This document shows, in pieces, positions 29,067 to 37,502 of a DNA stretch of 64,000 bases. The notes beneath the pieces are model-generated. The model was given only the letters and a program-made list of their open reading frames with translations, was not told the DNA's origin and ran no database searches. Each line of letters begins with the position of its first letter. Position 1 is the stretch's first letter. Origin of the DNA: Pseudomonas leptonychotis (GTDB taxonomy: Bacteria; Pseudomonadota; Gammaproteobacteria; Pseudomonadales; Pseudomonadaceae); contig NZ_RFLV01000002.1 of NCBI RefSeq assembly GCF_004920405.1, forward strand, positions 372,001 to 436,000, in the 5' to 3' direction. Made by a program: the position numbers and the translations under genes.

Positions 29067-31010
29067 TCAGAACGAGTACTTGGCGCTCAACGAAACGTTG
29101 TCGCGGTCGCGCATCGAGTTATTGCCCCCCGCCCCGTAATACTCGGTGTACTGCAGGCCCACTTCGAAACTATTCAAGTAACTGGCATCCATTCCCAGGG
29201 TGTACGCCTTACGTCCTTCGATAAAGTTACCCGTGCGCTCCGAATTGCCCTGAAAGTCATCCTGGTAGACGACATAAGGCGACAACCTCACCCCGGCATA
29301 CACATCGTTCCAGCTACCAGATAGCAGCAAGGTGTAGCCATAGCTGTCGCGGCTGATCTGATCGGAATCGCCATTTTCCGGGCTGACGTACGCCTGGTCG
29401 GCGCTACTGGCGAATTTGCGTGTACTGCCGTCGTAGGCGGTGTATTTCAAACGGCTGCCCCGGACATGCTGCGAGGCCACTTCCGCTACACCCATCACCG
29501 AGTCAAAGCTGACCAGAGGCCCAAAGTTATAGATGGTTGATAAGGCGATGTTGTAGGTCTCGGCGCGCTCGTAGTTTTCAAAAATCTGCGAGCGGCACAA
29601 TGCTTTACCGGAAACTTGCGCACAGGCTGCATGGCCATCTACTGCACTGTCGAGCAGGTTGGAACCCATGACGCCCTGAGTGAGAAGATCTCCCAGCAAA
29701 TCATCGGTCGCGGAAATACTGATGGGGGCATTTGGACGGTAGGCCAGCTCGCCAGAGAACGAGGCATCGCCGATCGTGGTGTTAAAGCTGAAGCCGTACA
29801 TGCGGATATCTTCCACATAATCGCGGCGTGCCTCTGCATTGCCGGCCATGTCCAAGGTAGCAAGAGCGCCGGCAGCATCACCGGCAAGACTGCCTAAGGT
29901 CGCCATATCAACGCCCTGGAAGTCTTGGAGATCAATGGCAATCTGCGGTTCTTTGGCGTGGTAATTAACCAGGTAGAAACCGAACTCGGTAGAGTTCAGC
30001 TGCTCGGCCACATAACGAAAAGCCACACCAAACTGACCGCTGTCATCGGCTTCGATATCTTTGCCAATGTTGGCAACCTTGAATACCCCGGTTTCCGGGT
30101 TGAGGTAGGCATTGGGGCCTCGCGAGCCCGTGCCTAGCAGCCCCGGCACTAAATCTACAACCGTGTTGTAACCGCGCATGGCCGGCGCCAGGGCTGTTTC
30201 GGTGGTGTAAGCCGTATTGCCACCCTCAGCAAATAGATCTGTACTGCCAAAATACGTACCGGCTGGATCTAGCTGAGTCTCTTGCCATTTCCACTGATAG
30301 AACGCCTCCATCGAGAGGTTATCGGTCAGCCCCAGGTTGAAGCTTAAGGACTCCATCGGCACCAGCACTTCCTTCAATTCGGAGCCTGGCAAGTGAAACT
30401 TGGTAGCGTCTACTGGGTTAGTGGTGTTCACCCCGCCACGGTAAAACACGCCTTCCCCCCAGTTGATCACCTGGCGACCTACTTTGGCCGAAAGCGGCTT
30501 TTCATAGATATCCCAGTTGCCATACACGTAGGCATCAAGAATCTGCGCCTTGCGCCCGGCGTTATGGCGGGTGCCTTCGGTAAATTCGTTGTCGTTAGGA
30601 AAGTTCTGACTGGGGCGTTCGATACCATCGGTGGTGGAGTAGTAGTCGTTACGCTTGTCCATGATCTGGGTGTCATAGAACGCGGTACCGCGTACGAACA
30701 ACCCGTAATTCTGATACCGCGCGGAAAGATCGGAAGTGGCCTTGTAGACCTCGGAAACCAGGCCGGTATCGAAGTTGCGGTTGCCGTCATCAGCGTTGAT
30801 ATCACTGATGTTGCCCTTGTCGCGCCCCTGCACGCGCCACATTGAGCCGTAGGACACGGTGGTATCGATGGAGCCGGTGACTTGATTATCAGCAAAGCTG
30901 AACTCTGCTGCCTGTATCGCGTTAGTCACCAGCAGCGGTAATAGCGCCAAGGCTGCACCGGCTTGCCACGGACGGAATTGCAGCTTGGGAAAGCCCACTT
31001 TCATCTTCAT
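29067..31010 (-). CDS. DUF1302 exported protein, probable outer-membrane beta-barrel
   Basis: A 647-residue DUF1302 protein. Residues 1-34 form a signal peptide ending AIQA, followed by AEFSFADNQVTGSIDTTVSYGS, the first of many amphipathic strands. The last residue is Phe (LSAKYSF), typical of outer-membrane barrels. The family is thought to form an outer-membrane channel or carrier for hydrophobic molecules, paired with DUF1329. The ATG at 31010 is chosen because the signal peptide starts there; the in-frame extension to 31142 carries no such feature. The RND-type pump that often completes such clusters is not present here. Confidence 0.88.
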   Translation of the reverse strand: MKMKVGFPKLQFRPWQAGAALALLPLLVTNAIQAAEFSFADNQVTGSIDTTVSYGSMWRVQGRDKGNISDINADDGNRNFDTGLVSEVYKATSDLSARYQNYGLFVRGTAFYDTQIMDKRNDYYSTTDGIERPSQNFPNDNEFTEGTRHNAGRKAQILDAYVYGNWDIYEKPLSAKVGRQVINWGEGVFYRGGVNTTNPVDATKFHLPGSELKEVLVPMESLSFNLGLTDNLSMEAFYQWKWQETQLDPAGTYFGSTDLFAEGGNTAYTTETALAPAMRGYNTVVDLVPGLLGTGSRGPNAYLNPETGVFKVANIGKDIEADDSGQFGVAFRYVAEQLNSTEFGFYLVNYHAKEPQIAIDLQDFQGVDMATLGSLAGDAAGALATLDMAGNAEARRDYVEDIRMYGFSFNTTIGDASFSGELAYRPNAPISISATDDLLGDLLTQGVMGSNLLDSAVDGHAACAQVSGKALCRSQIFENYERAETYNIALSTIYNFGPLVSFDSVMGVAEVASQHVRGSRLKYTAYDGSTRKFASSADQAYVSPENGDSDQISRDSYGYTLLLSGSWNDVYAGVRLSPYVVYQDDFQGNSERTGNFIEGRKAYTLGMDASYLNSFEVGLQYTEYYGAGGNNSMRDRDNVSLSAKYSF

Positions 31011-31387
31011 CAATAACACCCTTATTTGGCCAAGATTTTTGGGCAGCTCTAGGGCCACCCTGTTTTTATTCGTCTCTCGGCTGTTGTGACGTGGCGCATC
31101 AGCGACCAATACCCACAACAGAAACCCTACCGCGCCATGCAAAACTCGTATGTAAGCCAGTTAAATAATCAAGTTGGTACGATAGTACATGCAAAGTAAC
31201 AAAGTGTTGCATCACTGCCAACCCGTCAACGGGAAATAACAACCGCGAGGAAAATCGGCGTAATTACGGCTGTTCTTCGCATATGAGTCAGGCAAAGCAT
31301 GACCAGGTACGAGGCGCATTGCGCACCCCATAAAAGCAAAAACCCGAGGCGCATCAAGCGGCTCGGGCTGGGTAACAACGTTAGCTA
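31011..31387. other. Intergenic region upstream of the DUF1302 gene
   Basis: This 377-base stretch holds the terminator of the DUF3859 gene at its right end and should contain the promoter of the DUF1302-DUF1329 unit. An imperfect inverted repeat (TTGGTAC / GTACATG around 31173-31190) is present, but no clear -35/-10 pair is seen. No gene is supported. Confidence 0.6.
31336..31371 (-). terminator. Rho-independent terminator of the DUF3859 gene
   Basis: On the minus strand, CCCGAG pairs with CTCGGG around an inner CGC/GCG stem, with a C-C mismatch, followed by TTTTTG. It lies about 17 bases past the DUF3859 stop codon. Confidence 0.75.
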
Positions 31388-31852
31388 TCAACGCACGGTA
31401 AAGCGCTGCTCCACTAGTTTGCGATCATCCTGGAACACCATAAAGTGCCACTCTCCGGGCACCACCTCATGGGTTTCGGTGAACTCGAAGGCCATTACAT
31501 CTTGCGGGGCGCCTGGGACCAGCTTTTGCGTCACCACGTACTTGTCATGCCGCACGCCTTGCGGGGTGACCACACCCGGCGTGAGGTACAGCAAGGTGAG
31601 AGGCGAATCAGCGGCCACTTTACCGACCAGGTTGTAACGCAGACCGAACTTGGTACCGAGCTTGGCCGGAATAATGTTGCCTGGCTCGATCTGCTGGTTG
31701 CTGCGGGTCAACACCCGCTCACCGGCTTGGTAATCCTGATAGTCACTGGCAAAAACGCCGTACTCGATAGGGCCTTCAACGCGCACTTCAGCCTGCGTTA
31801 GCCCACTGATCATGACGAGTGCCGCCAAAGCACTGAAACGGGTGTATTGCAT
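31388..31852 (-). CDS. DUF3859 exported protein
   Basis: A 154-residue protein with a signal peptide (residues 1-21, ending LTQA) and a beta-rich DUF3859 domain: VEGPIEYGVF at the start, GTKFGLRYNLVG in the middle, and HEVVPGEWHFMVFQDDRKL at the end. It should be periplasmic. The ATG at 31852 begins the signal peptide and has an AAAAAGGAG ribosome site upstream; the extension to 31912 runs into the amidohydrolase gene. Function unknown. It lies 62 bases after the amidohydrolase gene on the same strand and probably shares its transcript. Confidence 0.85.
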   Translation of the reverse strand: MQYTRFSALAALVMISGLTQAEVRVEGPIEYGVFASDYQDYQAGERVLTRSNQQIEPGNIIPAKLGTKFGLRYNLVGKVAADSPLTLLYLTPGVVTPQGVRHDKYVVTQKLVPGAPQDVMAFEFTETHEVVPGEWHFMVFQDDRKLVEQRFTVR

Positions 31853-31914
31853 ATCGCGCTCCTTTTTAGATGAGCGCGAGCCTATGACACCGGTGTGACA
31901 GCGCGATGACAACC

Positions 31915-32937
31915 CTAATCGATCAGCTCGGCCTGCACCTTACGCGGCAACACCGCAAGGAAGTTATCGCGCGCCACCTGATGGGCAACGTCCTCTGGTA
32001 AGGCGTCGAGAAAGGCTTTGAAGCCATTCATGTAATCAGCCAAGCCATTAAATCGACCCACCACGTCGGAGCCGAGCATAAAGCGCGCGGGATAACTGCT
32101 GACCAGCTCCACCCAAGCCGGATCAGGTTTACCGTCGGCATCTAGCAGGTAGGGCTGGAGCATGGTCCACGACAGATCGACATACAGATTGGGGTATTGC
32201 TTGAGCATCCGTTTCAAGTTGGGCAAGAGGAAATCTAGCTTTTCCTGATGCCGGTGGATTTCCATGCTGGTGCCGGCATGTGCCCAGATAAACCGCACAT
32301 GCGGATGGTTACGCAGCGGATCCTCGATTTCCTGCAGGTACAACGGATTACGCTCACGCTTGGAAGTGATATTGGAGTGCAGCATCACCGGCAGATCGTA
32401 TTCGGCGGCCAGATGAAAAACCCGAGCCAGCGCTTCGTTGTTGGCCCGGGGAGTCTCGCCATCGATCAGCGCAGTCAAGTCGTCATGCCGGGTGAAGATC
32501 TCGCCGATGCCCTGCCACAAACCCGGATCCAGTTCGAGCATGCGACGGATGTGGGCGTCGGCATTTTTGTCATTCGGATTGAAACCCGAAAGAAACGGAT
32601 GCAAACGCTTACGTTGCTCGGCAGGCACTTGCTTGTAAGCATGCGCCACCAGCACATCAGTGGCGCTGTACCAATAGGCGTCAGCATCGTCACCGGCGTA
32701 GTAACGCGGGCGCTTTGGCTCGTTCTCATGCCACTTCTTCGCCACCGGAATACCCGAGAGCATCACATGCTCGATATTGCCAGCGGCCATCTGCTCAAAC
32801 AGCTCAGTCATGCCGGCGCTTTCCTGAAAGAAATCGACGTAATGCAAGTGAGCATCGCTAAAGCGATACTCGCGAGCCTGGGCCAGTGGACTTAAAACAG
32901 TGACAAGAACAGCAAGACTCAACGCAAGTCGTTTCAA
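31915..32937 (-). CDS. Exported amidohydrolase-2 family metal-dependent hydrolase
   Basis: A 340-residue protein of the amidohydrolase-2 (TIM-barrel) type. Metal-ligand motifs: His30 and His32 (DAHLHY), then LPVMLHSN, FIWAHAGTS and a late Asp (MLGSDVVG). These are the family's H-x-H, His, His and Asp positions. A TTG start at 32937 is proposed: AGAGGG lies seven bases upstream and it puts a clean signal peptide (LALSLAVLVTVLSPLAQA) at the N-terminus. That makes it periplasmic, which is unusual because most relatives are cytoplasmic decarboxylases or lactonases. The substrate is unknown. Confidence 0.87.
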   Translation of the reverse strand: MKRLALSLAVLVTVLSPLAQAREYRFSDAHLHYVDFFQESAGMTELFEQMAAGNIEHVMLSGIPVAKKWHENEPKRPRYYAGDDADAYWYSATDVLVAHAYKQVPAEQRKRLHPFLSGFNPNDKNADAHIRRMLELDPGLWQGIGEIFTRHDDLTALIDGETPRANNEALARVFHLAAEYDLPVMLHSNITSKRERNPLYLQEIEDPLRNHPHVRFIWAHAGTSMEIHRHQEKLDFLLPNLKRMLKQYPNLYVDLSWTMLQPYLLDADGKPDPAWVELVSSYPARFMLGSDVVGRFNGLADYMNGFKAFLDALPEDVAHQVARDNFLAVLPRKVQAELID

Positions 32938-33013
32938 ACCCCAACCCTCTTGAAGACGTGAGCGCAATTGACTCACTACACTGATGTCTAGTTCACAAAC
33001 CAGGATTGCTGCA

Positions 33014-33913
33014 ATGGCTTCAGCCCCACTACACAGGCAACGAACCTGGCTAAAACGCCTGCACACCCGTCTGCTTTTTACCTTACTGTGCCTGCCAACA
33101 GCCTATGCGACAGAGCAGTTAAACTACCCGCTGCACTCTGACGGCATCGACCCTGAAACCTATGCCCTGGCGCTGCTGACGGCGGCTCTAGAACGCACAC
33201 CCGGGCGCTACCAGCTGCAGGCGACACCCGTGCCCATGGCGCAAAGCCGCGCACTGCTGGCCATCGAGCATGACAGCAAAAGTGTGCAAGTGATGTGGAC
33301 CATGACCACCCGCGAGCGTGAAGAACGCTTATTACCAATCCGCATCCCGATTTATCGTGGCCTGATTGGCTGGCGCGTGTTGTTACAGCGTCGCGCCGCC
33401 GCTGAACAATTGGCCACCGTGCGCACCCTCAATGACCTGAAGCGCTTTAGCTTCGGCCAGCGTCATGACTGGCCGGATACCGCTATTTTGCGCGCCAATG
33501 GTTTACAGGTCGTCACCAGCCAGCATTATCAAGGCCTGTTCCAGATGCTTGCCGCCGGGCGCTTCGATTTGTTTCCCCGTGAAGCTGTAGTGGCTTGGCA
33601 GGAGCAAACACGCGCCGCTGCAAACGGGCTGGAGCTGAGTGTCGATGAGCACCTGCTGCTGCATTACCCAACCGCGTTTTACTTCTTCACTTCGCGCAAC
33701 CGGCCAGACCTGGCGAGCGACATCGAGCGCGGCCTGGAAGCGATGATTGCCGATGGCAGTTTTCAACGTCTGTTCCAGCAGTATCACGGCGCGACCTTGC
33801 GCCAGGCCAACCTACAAAACCGCCGCGTTATCGAACTGCATAACCCCGACTTGCCCCCAGCGACGCCTTTTGCTCGCAAGGAATTATGGTTTCAGCCTCA
33901 GGAGCTCAAATGA
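33014..33913 (+). CDS. Periplasmic solute-binding protein (family 3-like)
   Basis: A 299-residue protein with a signal peptide (hydrophobic core in residues 17-32, ending AYAT) and a type 2 periplasmic-binding fold like polar amino acid binding proteins. Segments such as RFSFGQRHDWPDTAILRANG and MLAAGRFDLFPREAVVAW match the solute-binding lobes. No ABC permease or ATPase gene adjoins, so it may be a sensor or orphan rather than part of a transporter. The ATG at 33014 has AGGA eight bases upstream; an ATG at 32984 has none. It overlaps the OsmC gene by four bases (ATGA). Confidence 0.85.
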   Translation: MASAPLHRQRTWLKRLHTRLLFTLLCLPTAYATEQLNYPLHSDGIDPETYALALLTAALERTPGRYQLQATPVPMAQSRALLAIEHDSKSVQVMWTMTTREREERLLPIRIPIYRGLIGWRVLLQRRAAAEQLATVRTLNDLKRFSFGQRHDWPDTAILRANGLQVVTSQHYQGLFQMLAAGRFDLFPREAVVAWQEQTRAAANGLELSVDEHLLLHYPTAFYFFTSRNRPDLASDIERGLEAMIADGSFQRLFQQYHGATLRQANLQNRRVIELHNPDLPPATPFARKELWFQPQELK

Positions 33914-34311
33914 TCAGTATCAGTAATGAGAAAGGCCTGTTGCAACGCATCAACATCGGTCCCCACACCCTGCACAGCGATGTATCGGTGGAGCTCGGCG
34001 GCGAAGGTGCAGCGCCTGAACCCCATGACCTGTTCGACGCGGCCCTAGGCGCTTGCAAGGCGCTGACCCTGGCGCTTTATGCCAAACAGCGCGGTTTGCC
34101 GCTGGAAGGCCTGGACGTAACGCTCAGTCGCGATGACAGCCAGGAGCGCCAAGGCATTTACCGCCTGGACGTCAAATTGACCCTGCATGGCGCACTGGAT
34201 GACGCCCAGCGCCAACAACTGCTGCGCGTCGCCGACAAATGCCCTATTCACAAGCTGATGACCAGCAGCGACGTACAGGTCAACACCCGGCTAAACGAGG
34301 ACCCTGCATGA
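33910..34311 (+). CDS. OsmC-family peroxiredoxin-like protein
   Basis: A 133-residue OsmC/YhfA-type protein. The two conserved Cys residues are in ALGACKALTLALYA and VADKCPIHKLM, the pair that reduces organic hydroperoxides in OsmC and Ohr. It is shorter and nearer to the YhfA subgroup, where peroxidase activity is less certain. The start is fixed by GGAG upstream and a four-base overlap with the binding-protein gene. The stop also overlaps the pirin gene start (ATGA), so three genes are translationally linked. Confidence 0.9.
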   Translation: MISISNEKGLLQRINIGPHTLHSDVSVELGGEGAAPEPHDLFDAALGACKALTLALYAKQRGLPLEGLDVTLSRDDSQERQGIYRLDVKLTLHGALDDAQRQQLLRVADKCPIHKLMTSSDVQVNTRLNEDPA

Positions 34312-35168
34312 ACGACTTTCTGCGGATCACGCCGCGCCAGGAAGATATCTCCGGGCAGCCCATTCTGCGCCCCCTGCCCTCGGCCAAATGCCGCAGCGTC
34401 GGCCCGTTCGTATTTTTCGACCATATTCTTGAGAACACCTATCCGGCCGGCAGCGGCATGAACATTAACCAGCATCCACACATAGGCCTCTCCACCCTCA
34501 CCTACCTGTTCGAGGGGCAGTTGCAACACAAAGACAGCCTGGGTTCGGATCAAGTGGTCAGCCCCGGCGAAGTCAGCTGGATGACCGCAGGCAAAGCCGT
34601 GGCACACGTCGAGCGCACCCCACATAGCCTGCAACAGAGCGGCTCACGTATGCATGGCCTGCAGGTGTGGCTAGCCATGCCCGCAGCCGATGAGCAAGGC
34701 GAACCCAGCTACAGCCATCATCCCGCTAGCAACCTGCCGCGCAGTACCAGCATGGGCGTGGACATCTGCCTGATTGCGGGCACAGGCTTCTGTCTGCAAT
34801 CACCCGTGCCAGTTTGCTCGCCAACTGTATATGCCGAGATCAAATTGGCCGCTGGCGCCGCGCTACAGATACCCGCCGAACATGCCGAACGTGCGCTGTA
34901 CCTGATTGATGGCGAGGCGACATTGGACGACCAACAACTGCCTTTACGCGGCCTACTGGTGCTGCCCGAAGGCGAGGCTTATACCCTCAGCGCTTGCAGC
35001 GAAAGCCACTTGGTGTTGATTGGCGGCGCGCCGATCGGCCCACGGCGGATCAACTGGAATTTCGTCGCCAGCGACCAGGCGCTAATCGACCAGGCCCGCC
35101 AACGCTGGGCCGCGCAGGACTGGCCAACAGTGCCAGGCGAGACCGCACGAATCGAGCTGCCACGCTGA
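34308..35168 (+). CDS. Pirin family protein
   Basis: A 286-residue bicupin of the pirin family. The N-terminal cupin has the metal-binding pattern around FFDHILE, HPHIGLSTLTYLFEG and HVERTPHSLQQ. The C-terminal cupin is less conserved (ALYLIDGEATL, SHLVLIGGAPIGPRR). Pirins bind iron, and some act as quercetin dioxygenases or as regulators. The ATG at 34308 overlaps the OsmC stop codon. The co-encoded OsmC suggests a redox or stress role, which is inference. Confidence 0.93.
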   Translation: MNDFLRITPRQEDISGQPILRPLPSAKCRSVGPFVFFDHILENTYPAGSGMNINQHPHIGLSTLTYLFEGQLQHKDSLGSDQVVSPGEVSWMTAGKAVAHVERTPHSLQQSGSRMHGLQVWLAMPAADEQGEPSYSHHPASNLPRSTSMGVDICLIAGTGFCLQSPVPVCSPTVYAEIKLAAGAALQIPAEHAERALYLIDGEATLDDQQLPLRGLLVLPEGEAYTLSACSESHLVLIGGAPIGPRRINWNFVASDQALIDQARQRWAAQDWPTVPGETARIELPR

Positions 35169-35193
35169 CCGAGAAGATTTGTTGCACTCCCGA

Positions 35194-35222
35194 GACATCT
35201 AAACAGCACTTGCTCGGGTATA
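35194..35222 (+). promoter_or_regulatory. Candidate ECF-type promoter of the sigma factor gene
   Basis: GACATC at 35194-35199 and GGGTATA at 35216-35222, 16 bases apart, 36 bases before the sigma gene ATG. The same two blocks occur upstream of the DUF4394 gene at 15-base spacing. Both the shared wording and the gene pairing suggest an autoregulated ECF promoter, but this is inference. Confidence 0.4.
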
Positions 35223-35258
35223 ACCCTTGGCACGCTCACACACTCAGGAACCCGGTGC

Positions 35259-35807
35259 ATGGCGCAGCCGCTGTTTGATTACGAAAGCCATCTGGAAGCC
35301 TGTGCTCAGCAGGACGAACGCGCATTCCAGGCGCTCTACCAACAGGAGGCCGCGCAGATGCTCGGGTTGGCAATCACCTTGCTCGGCCGTCGTGATCAAG
35401 CTGAAGACTGTGTGCACGATGCCTTTGTGCAGATCTGGCGCAACGCCCAGCGCTTTCAGCGAGCTCTCGGCAGCGGTCGCGCGTGGATCTACAGCATCCT
35501 GCGCTACCGCGCGCTGAACCAGCTACGCAGCCGGGGTCGCACGGTGGAACTGGATGACGACTTTATCGAACGCGCTGCCGACGACAGCCCACAGGCCGCC
35601 GAACTGCTGGAACAACAAGGCGAACATCAGCAACTGCGCCGCTGCCTGCAGGGCATCGAACGTAATCGCCGTCACCCGATCCTGCTGGCCTTCTATCGCG
35701 GCCTGACCCATGAACAAATCGCCAACCGCCTGACCACCCCACTGGGCACCATCAAAGGCCGTATCCGCGCTGGTTTGCGCGCACTGCAGGAGTGTTTGCA
35801 CGCATGA
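35259..35807 (+). CDS. RNA polymerase sigma factor, ECF type
   Basis: A 182-residue extracytoplasmic-function sigma factor. Region 2 spans about residues 22-95 (QAEDCVHDAFVQIWRNAQRF, WIYSILRYRALNQLRSRGR) and region 4 about 125-178, with the helix-turn-helix YRGLTHEQIANRL...GTIKGRIRAGL. Region 3 is absent, as expected. It directs RNA polymerase to a few target promoters when released from its anti-sigma factor. The ATG of that factor overlaps its stop codon (ATGA). It is related to the SigK/RskA type by the partner's family. Confidence 0.95.
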   Translation: MAQPLFDYESHLEACAQQDERAFQALYQQEAAQMLGLAITLLGRRDQAEDCVHDAFVQIWRNAQRFQRALGSGRAWIYSILRYRALNQLRSRGRTVELDDDFIERAADDSPQAAELLEQQGEHQQLRRCLQGIERNRRHPILLAFYRGLTHEQIANRLTTPLGTIKGRIRAGLRALQECLHA

Positions 35808-36517
35808 TTACGCAGCAACCTGCCGAACGCCGCGCATTGATCGGCGAGTACGTCCTGGGCCTGCTCGATGAGGCCGAAGCCGCTGAAGTGCGCGAGCTAA
35901 TTGAGCACGACAGCCAAGCCGCGCAAATGGCCCTGCAGTGGCAGCAACACTTTCTTGAGCTGAGCGACCAGTTGCCACCGCAGACACCCTCAACGCAACT
36001 ATGGCAACGCCTGCAGGACAGCCTCGGCCTGACGCCAGCCGTCAGCCGCGTCAACAGCTGGCTGGTCTGGTGGCAGAGCCTGACCACCTGGCGCCTCACT
36101 AGCGCCGCCCTGGCCTTCGCCCTGATCATCGCCGTGCTGCCTGATCTATGGCGCACTGATACTGCCGCCAACAGCTACACCGTGGTGCTGCAAGCCCCAG
36201 GAGAGGCGGCTAAGCCAGGTTGGGTGGTGCATGTGGATGGCACTGGCAGCCTACGCCTGCAACCGCTGCTGGAAGATCAGATCCCGGCCGACCGTTCTGT
36301 ACAGTTCTGGACGCTGATCGATCCGGCCATCGGCCCGCGCTCACTGGGTCTGGTCGAGCCGGGCAAGCCATTGCAACTAACCGCCGAACAGATTGGCGCC
36401 GTACAACCCGGCCAACTGTTCGAACTGACCCTGGAGCCGGCCGGAGGCTCACCAAAGGACCGGCCAACCGGCAAGGTGCTGTACATCGGTCGCGCGGTAA
36501 TGGCTTCGGCCAACTGA
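35804..36517 (+). CDS. Anti-sigma factor (RskA-like)
   Basis: A 237-residue single-pass membrane protein. The N-terminal cytoplasmic helix bundle (LIGEYVLGLLDEAEAAEVREL, residues 12-32) would hold the sigma factor; a membrane segment is at about 97-113 (LTSAALAFALIIAVLP); the C-terminal part is periplasmic and matches the RskA anti-sigma domain. The HxxxCxxC zinc motif of ZAS anti-sigmas is not present. The start overlaps the sigma gene by four bases, giving the usual balanced expression. The signal that releases the sigma factor is unknown. Confidence 0.9.
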   Translation: MITQQPAERRALIGEYVLGLLDEAEAAEVRELIEHDSQAAQMALQWQQHFLELSDQLPPQTPSTQLWQRLQDSLGLTPAVSRVNSWLVWWQSLTTWRLTSAALAFALIIAVLPDLWRTDTAANSYTVVLQAPGEAAKPGWVVHVDGTGSLRLQPLLEDQIPADRSVQFWTLIDPAIGPRSLGLVEPGKPLQLTAEQIGAVQPGQLFELTLEPAGGSPKDRPTGKVLYIGRAVMASAN

Positions 36518-36555
36518 AGCCGTTTGCAAAAAAACTGAATTTATTTTCAGGCGGC

Positions 36556-36583
36556 GACATCCAGACGCCAACTCATGGGTATA
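36556..36583 (+). promoter_or_regulatory. Candidate ECF-type promoter of the DUF4394 gene
   Basis: GACATC at 36556-36561 and GGGTATA at 36577-36583, 15 bases apart, 86 bases before the DUF4394 ATG. It repeats the blocks upstream of the ECF sigma gene. The one-base spacing difference leaves room for chance. Confidence 0.4.
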
Positions 36584-36669
36584 GCTATCAGGTGTTTCAT
36601 CGAGGCACCTGCAAGGCAGACGCTATTAGGCCTTGCATCGATGCTGGATAACCTCATGAGAGAACACAC

Positions 36670-37461
36670 ATGAACAAGCTCAACGCCGTACTGACTATTG
36701 CCATTGCCACCACCACTCTAAGCCTTGCTGCCGGCACTGCCAGCGCCGCCACACTGCTGGCTTTGGGTGCCGATGGCCAGCTGTTCAAGATTGATAGCGC
36801 CACTCAGAAAGTCACCGCCAGCATGGCCACCAACAGCCCAAGTCCCCTGCGCGGCCTTGATGTGCGCCCAGCTAACGGCATGCTCTATGCGTTGGGCGGT
36901 GACAATCAGCTCTACACCCTGGACCTGTCCACTGGCGCAGCTACCAAGGTTGCCACTCTCAACAAGCAGCTGCCGAGCAGCGGTCAAGCGGTGATCGACT
37001 TCAACCCAGTGGCCGATAAGTTGCGCATGCTGGCCGCCGATGGCACCAACTTTCGCGTCAACGTCGAAACGGGTGAAGTAGTAGTCGATGGCTCAGTGGC
37101 CTATGACGCGGACGGTTCCTATAAGGGTAAAAGCGCTCAGGTTATGGCCGGTGCTTACACCAACTCCTATGCCGGCACCCAGGCTACCGCGCTGTACAAC
37201 GTGGACTTGGCGAGCAGCAGCCTGATGCTGCAAAACCCGCCTAACGATGGCGTCCAGCAAGCAGTCGGCAAGATCGTCGATGGGCTGAAGGCCGCTGCAA
37301 TGGACATTGCCAGCGACGGCAAAGGCGGCAACACCGCTTACCTGTTGACCGGCACCACGCTGCACACCGTTGACTTGGCCAGCGCTAAGCCAACGACGCT
37401 GGGCGATGTGGTCGGCCTACCGGGCAATATCATTGATATTGCTGTTTTGCCGGGGATGTAA
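36670..37461 (+). CDS. DUF4394 secreted protein
   Basis: A 263-residue exported protein with a signal peptide (residues 1-26, ending GTASA) and a DUF4394 body that reads like repeated beta-propeller blades: LLALGADGQLFKID, GMLYALGGDNQLYTLDL, KLRMLAADGTNFRV and TLHTVDLAS. Such blades often bind proteins or ligands. It is the third gene after the ECF sigma and anti-sigma genes and has its own upstream motif, so it is the likely output of that switch. Biological role unknown. Confidence 0.9.
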   Translation: MNKLNAVLTIAIATTTLSLAAGTASAATLLALGADGQLFKIDSATQKVTASMATNSPSPLRGLDVRPANGMLYALGGDNQLYTLDLSTGAATKVATLNKQLPSSGQAVIDFNPVADKLRMLAADGTNFRVNVETGEVVVDGSVAYDADGSYKGKSAQVMAGAYTNSYAGTQATALYNVDLASSSLMLQNPPNDGVQQAVGKIVDGLKAAAMDIASDGKGGNTAYLLTGTTLHTVDLASAKPTTLGDVVGLPGNIIDIAVLPGM

Positions 37462-37468
37462 GTACAAC

Positions 37469-37496
37469 AGCGGGAAGGCCGCCCGGCCTCCCCGCT
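37469..37496. terminator. Hairpin between convergent DUF4394 and dienelactone hydrolase genes
   Basis: A 12-base stem with one mismatch (AGCGGG-AGGCC / GGCCT-CCCGCT) and a GCCC loop. No T tract on either side, so it is terminator-like rather than a proven intrinsic terminator. Confidence 0.5.
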
Positions 37497-37502
37497 CAAA
37501 CC

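Noticed and set aside
31200..31240. TTGGCA-TGCA segment resembling a sigma-54 promoter before DUF1302
   Set aside because: The GG to GC distance is 7 rather than the required 10 bases.
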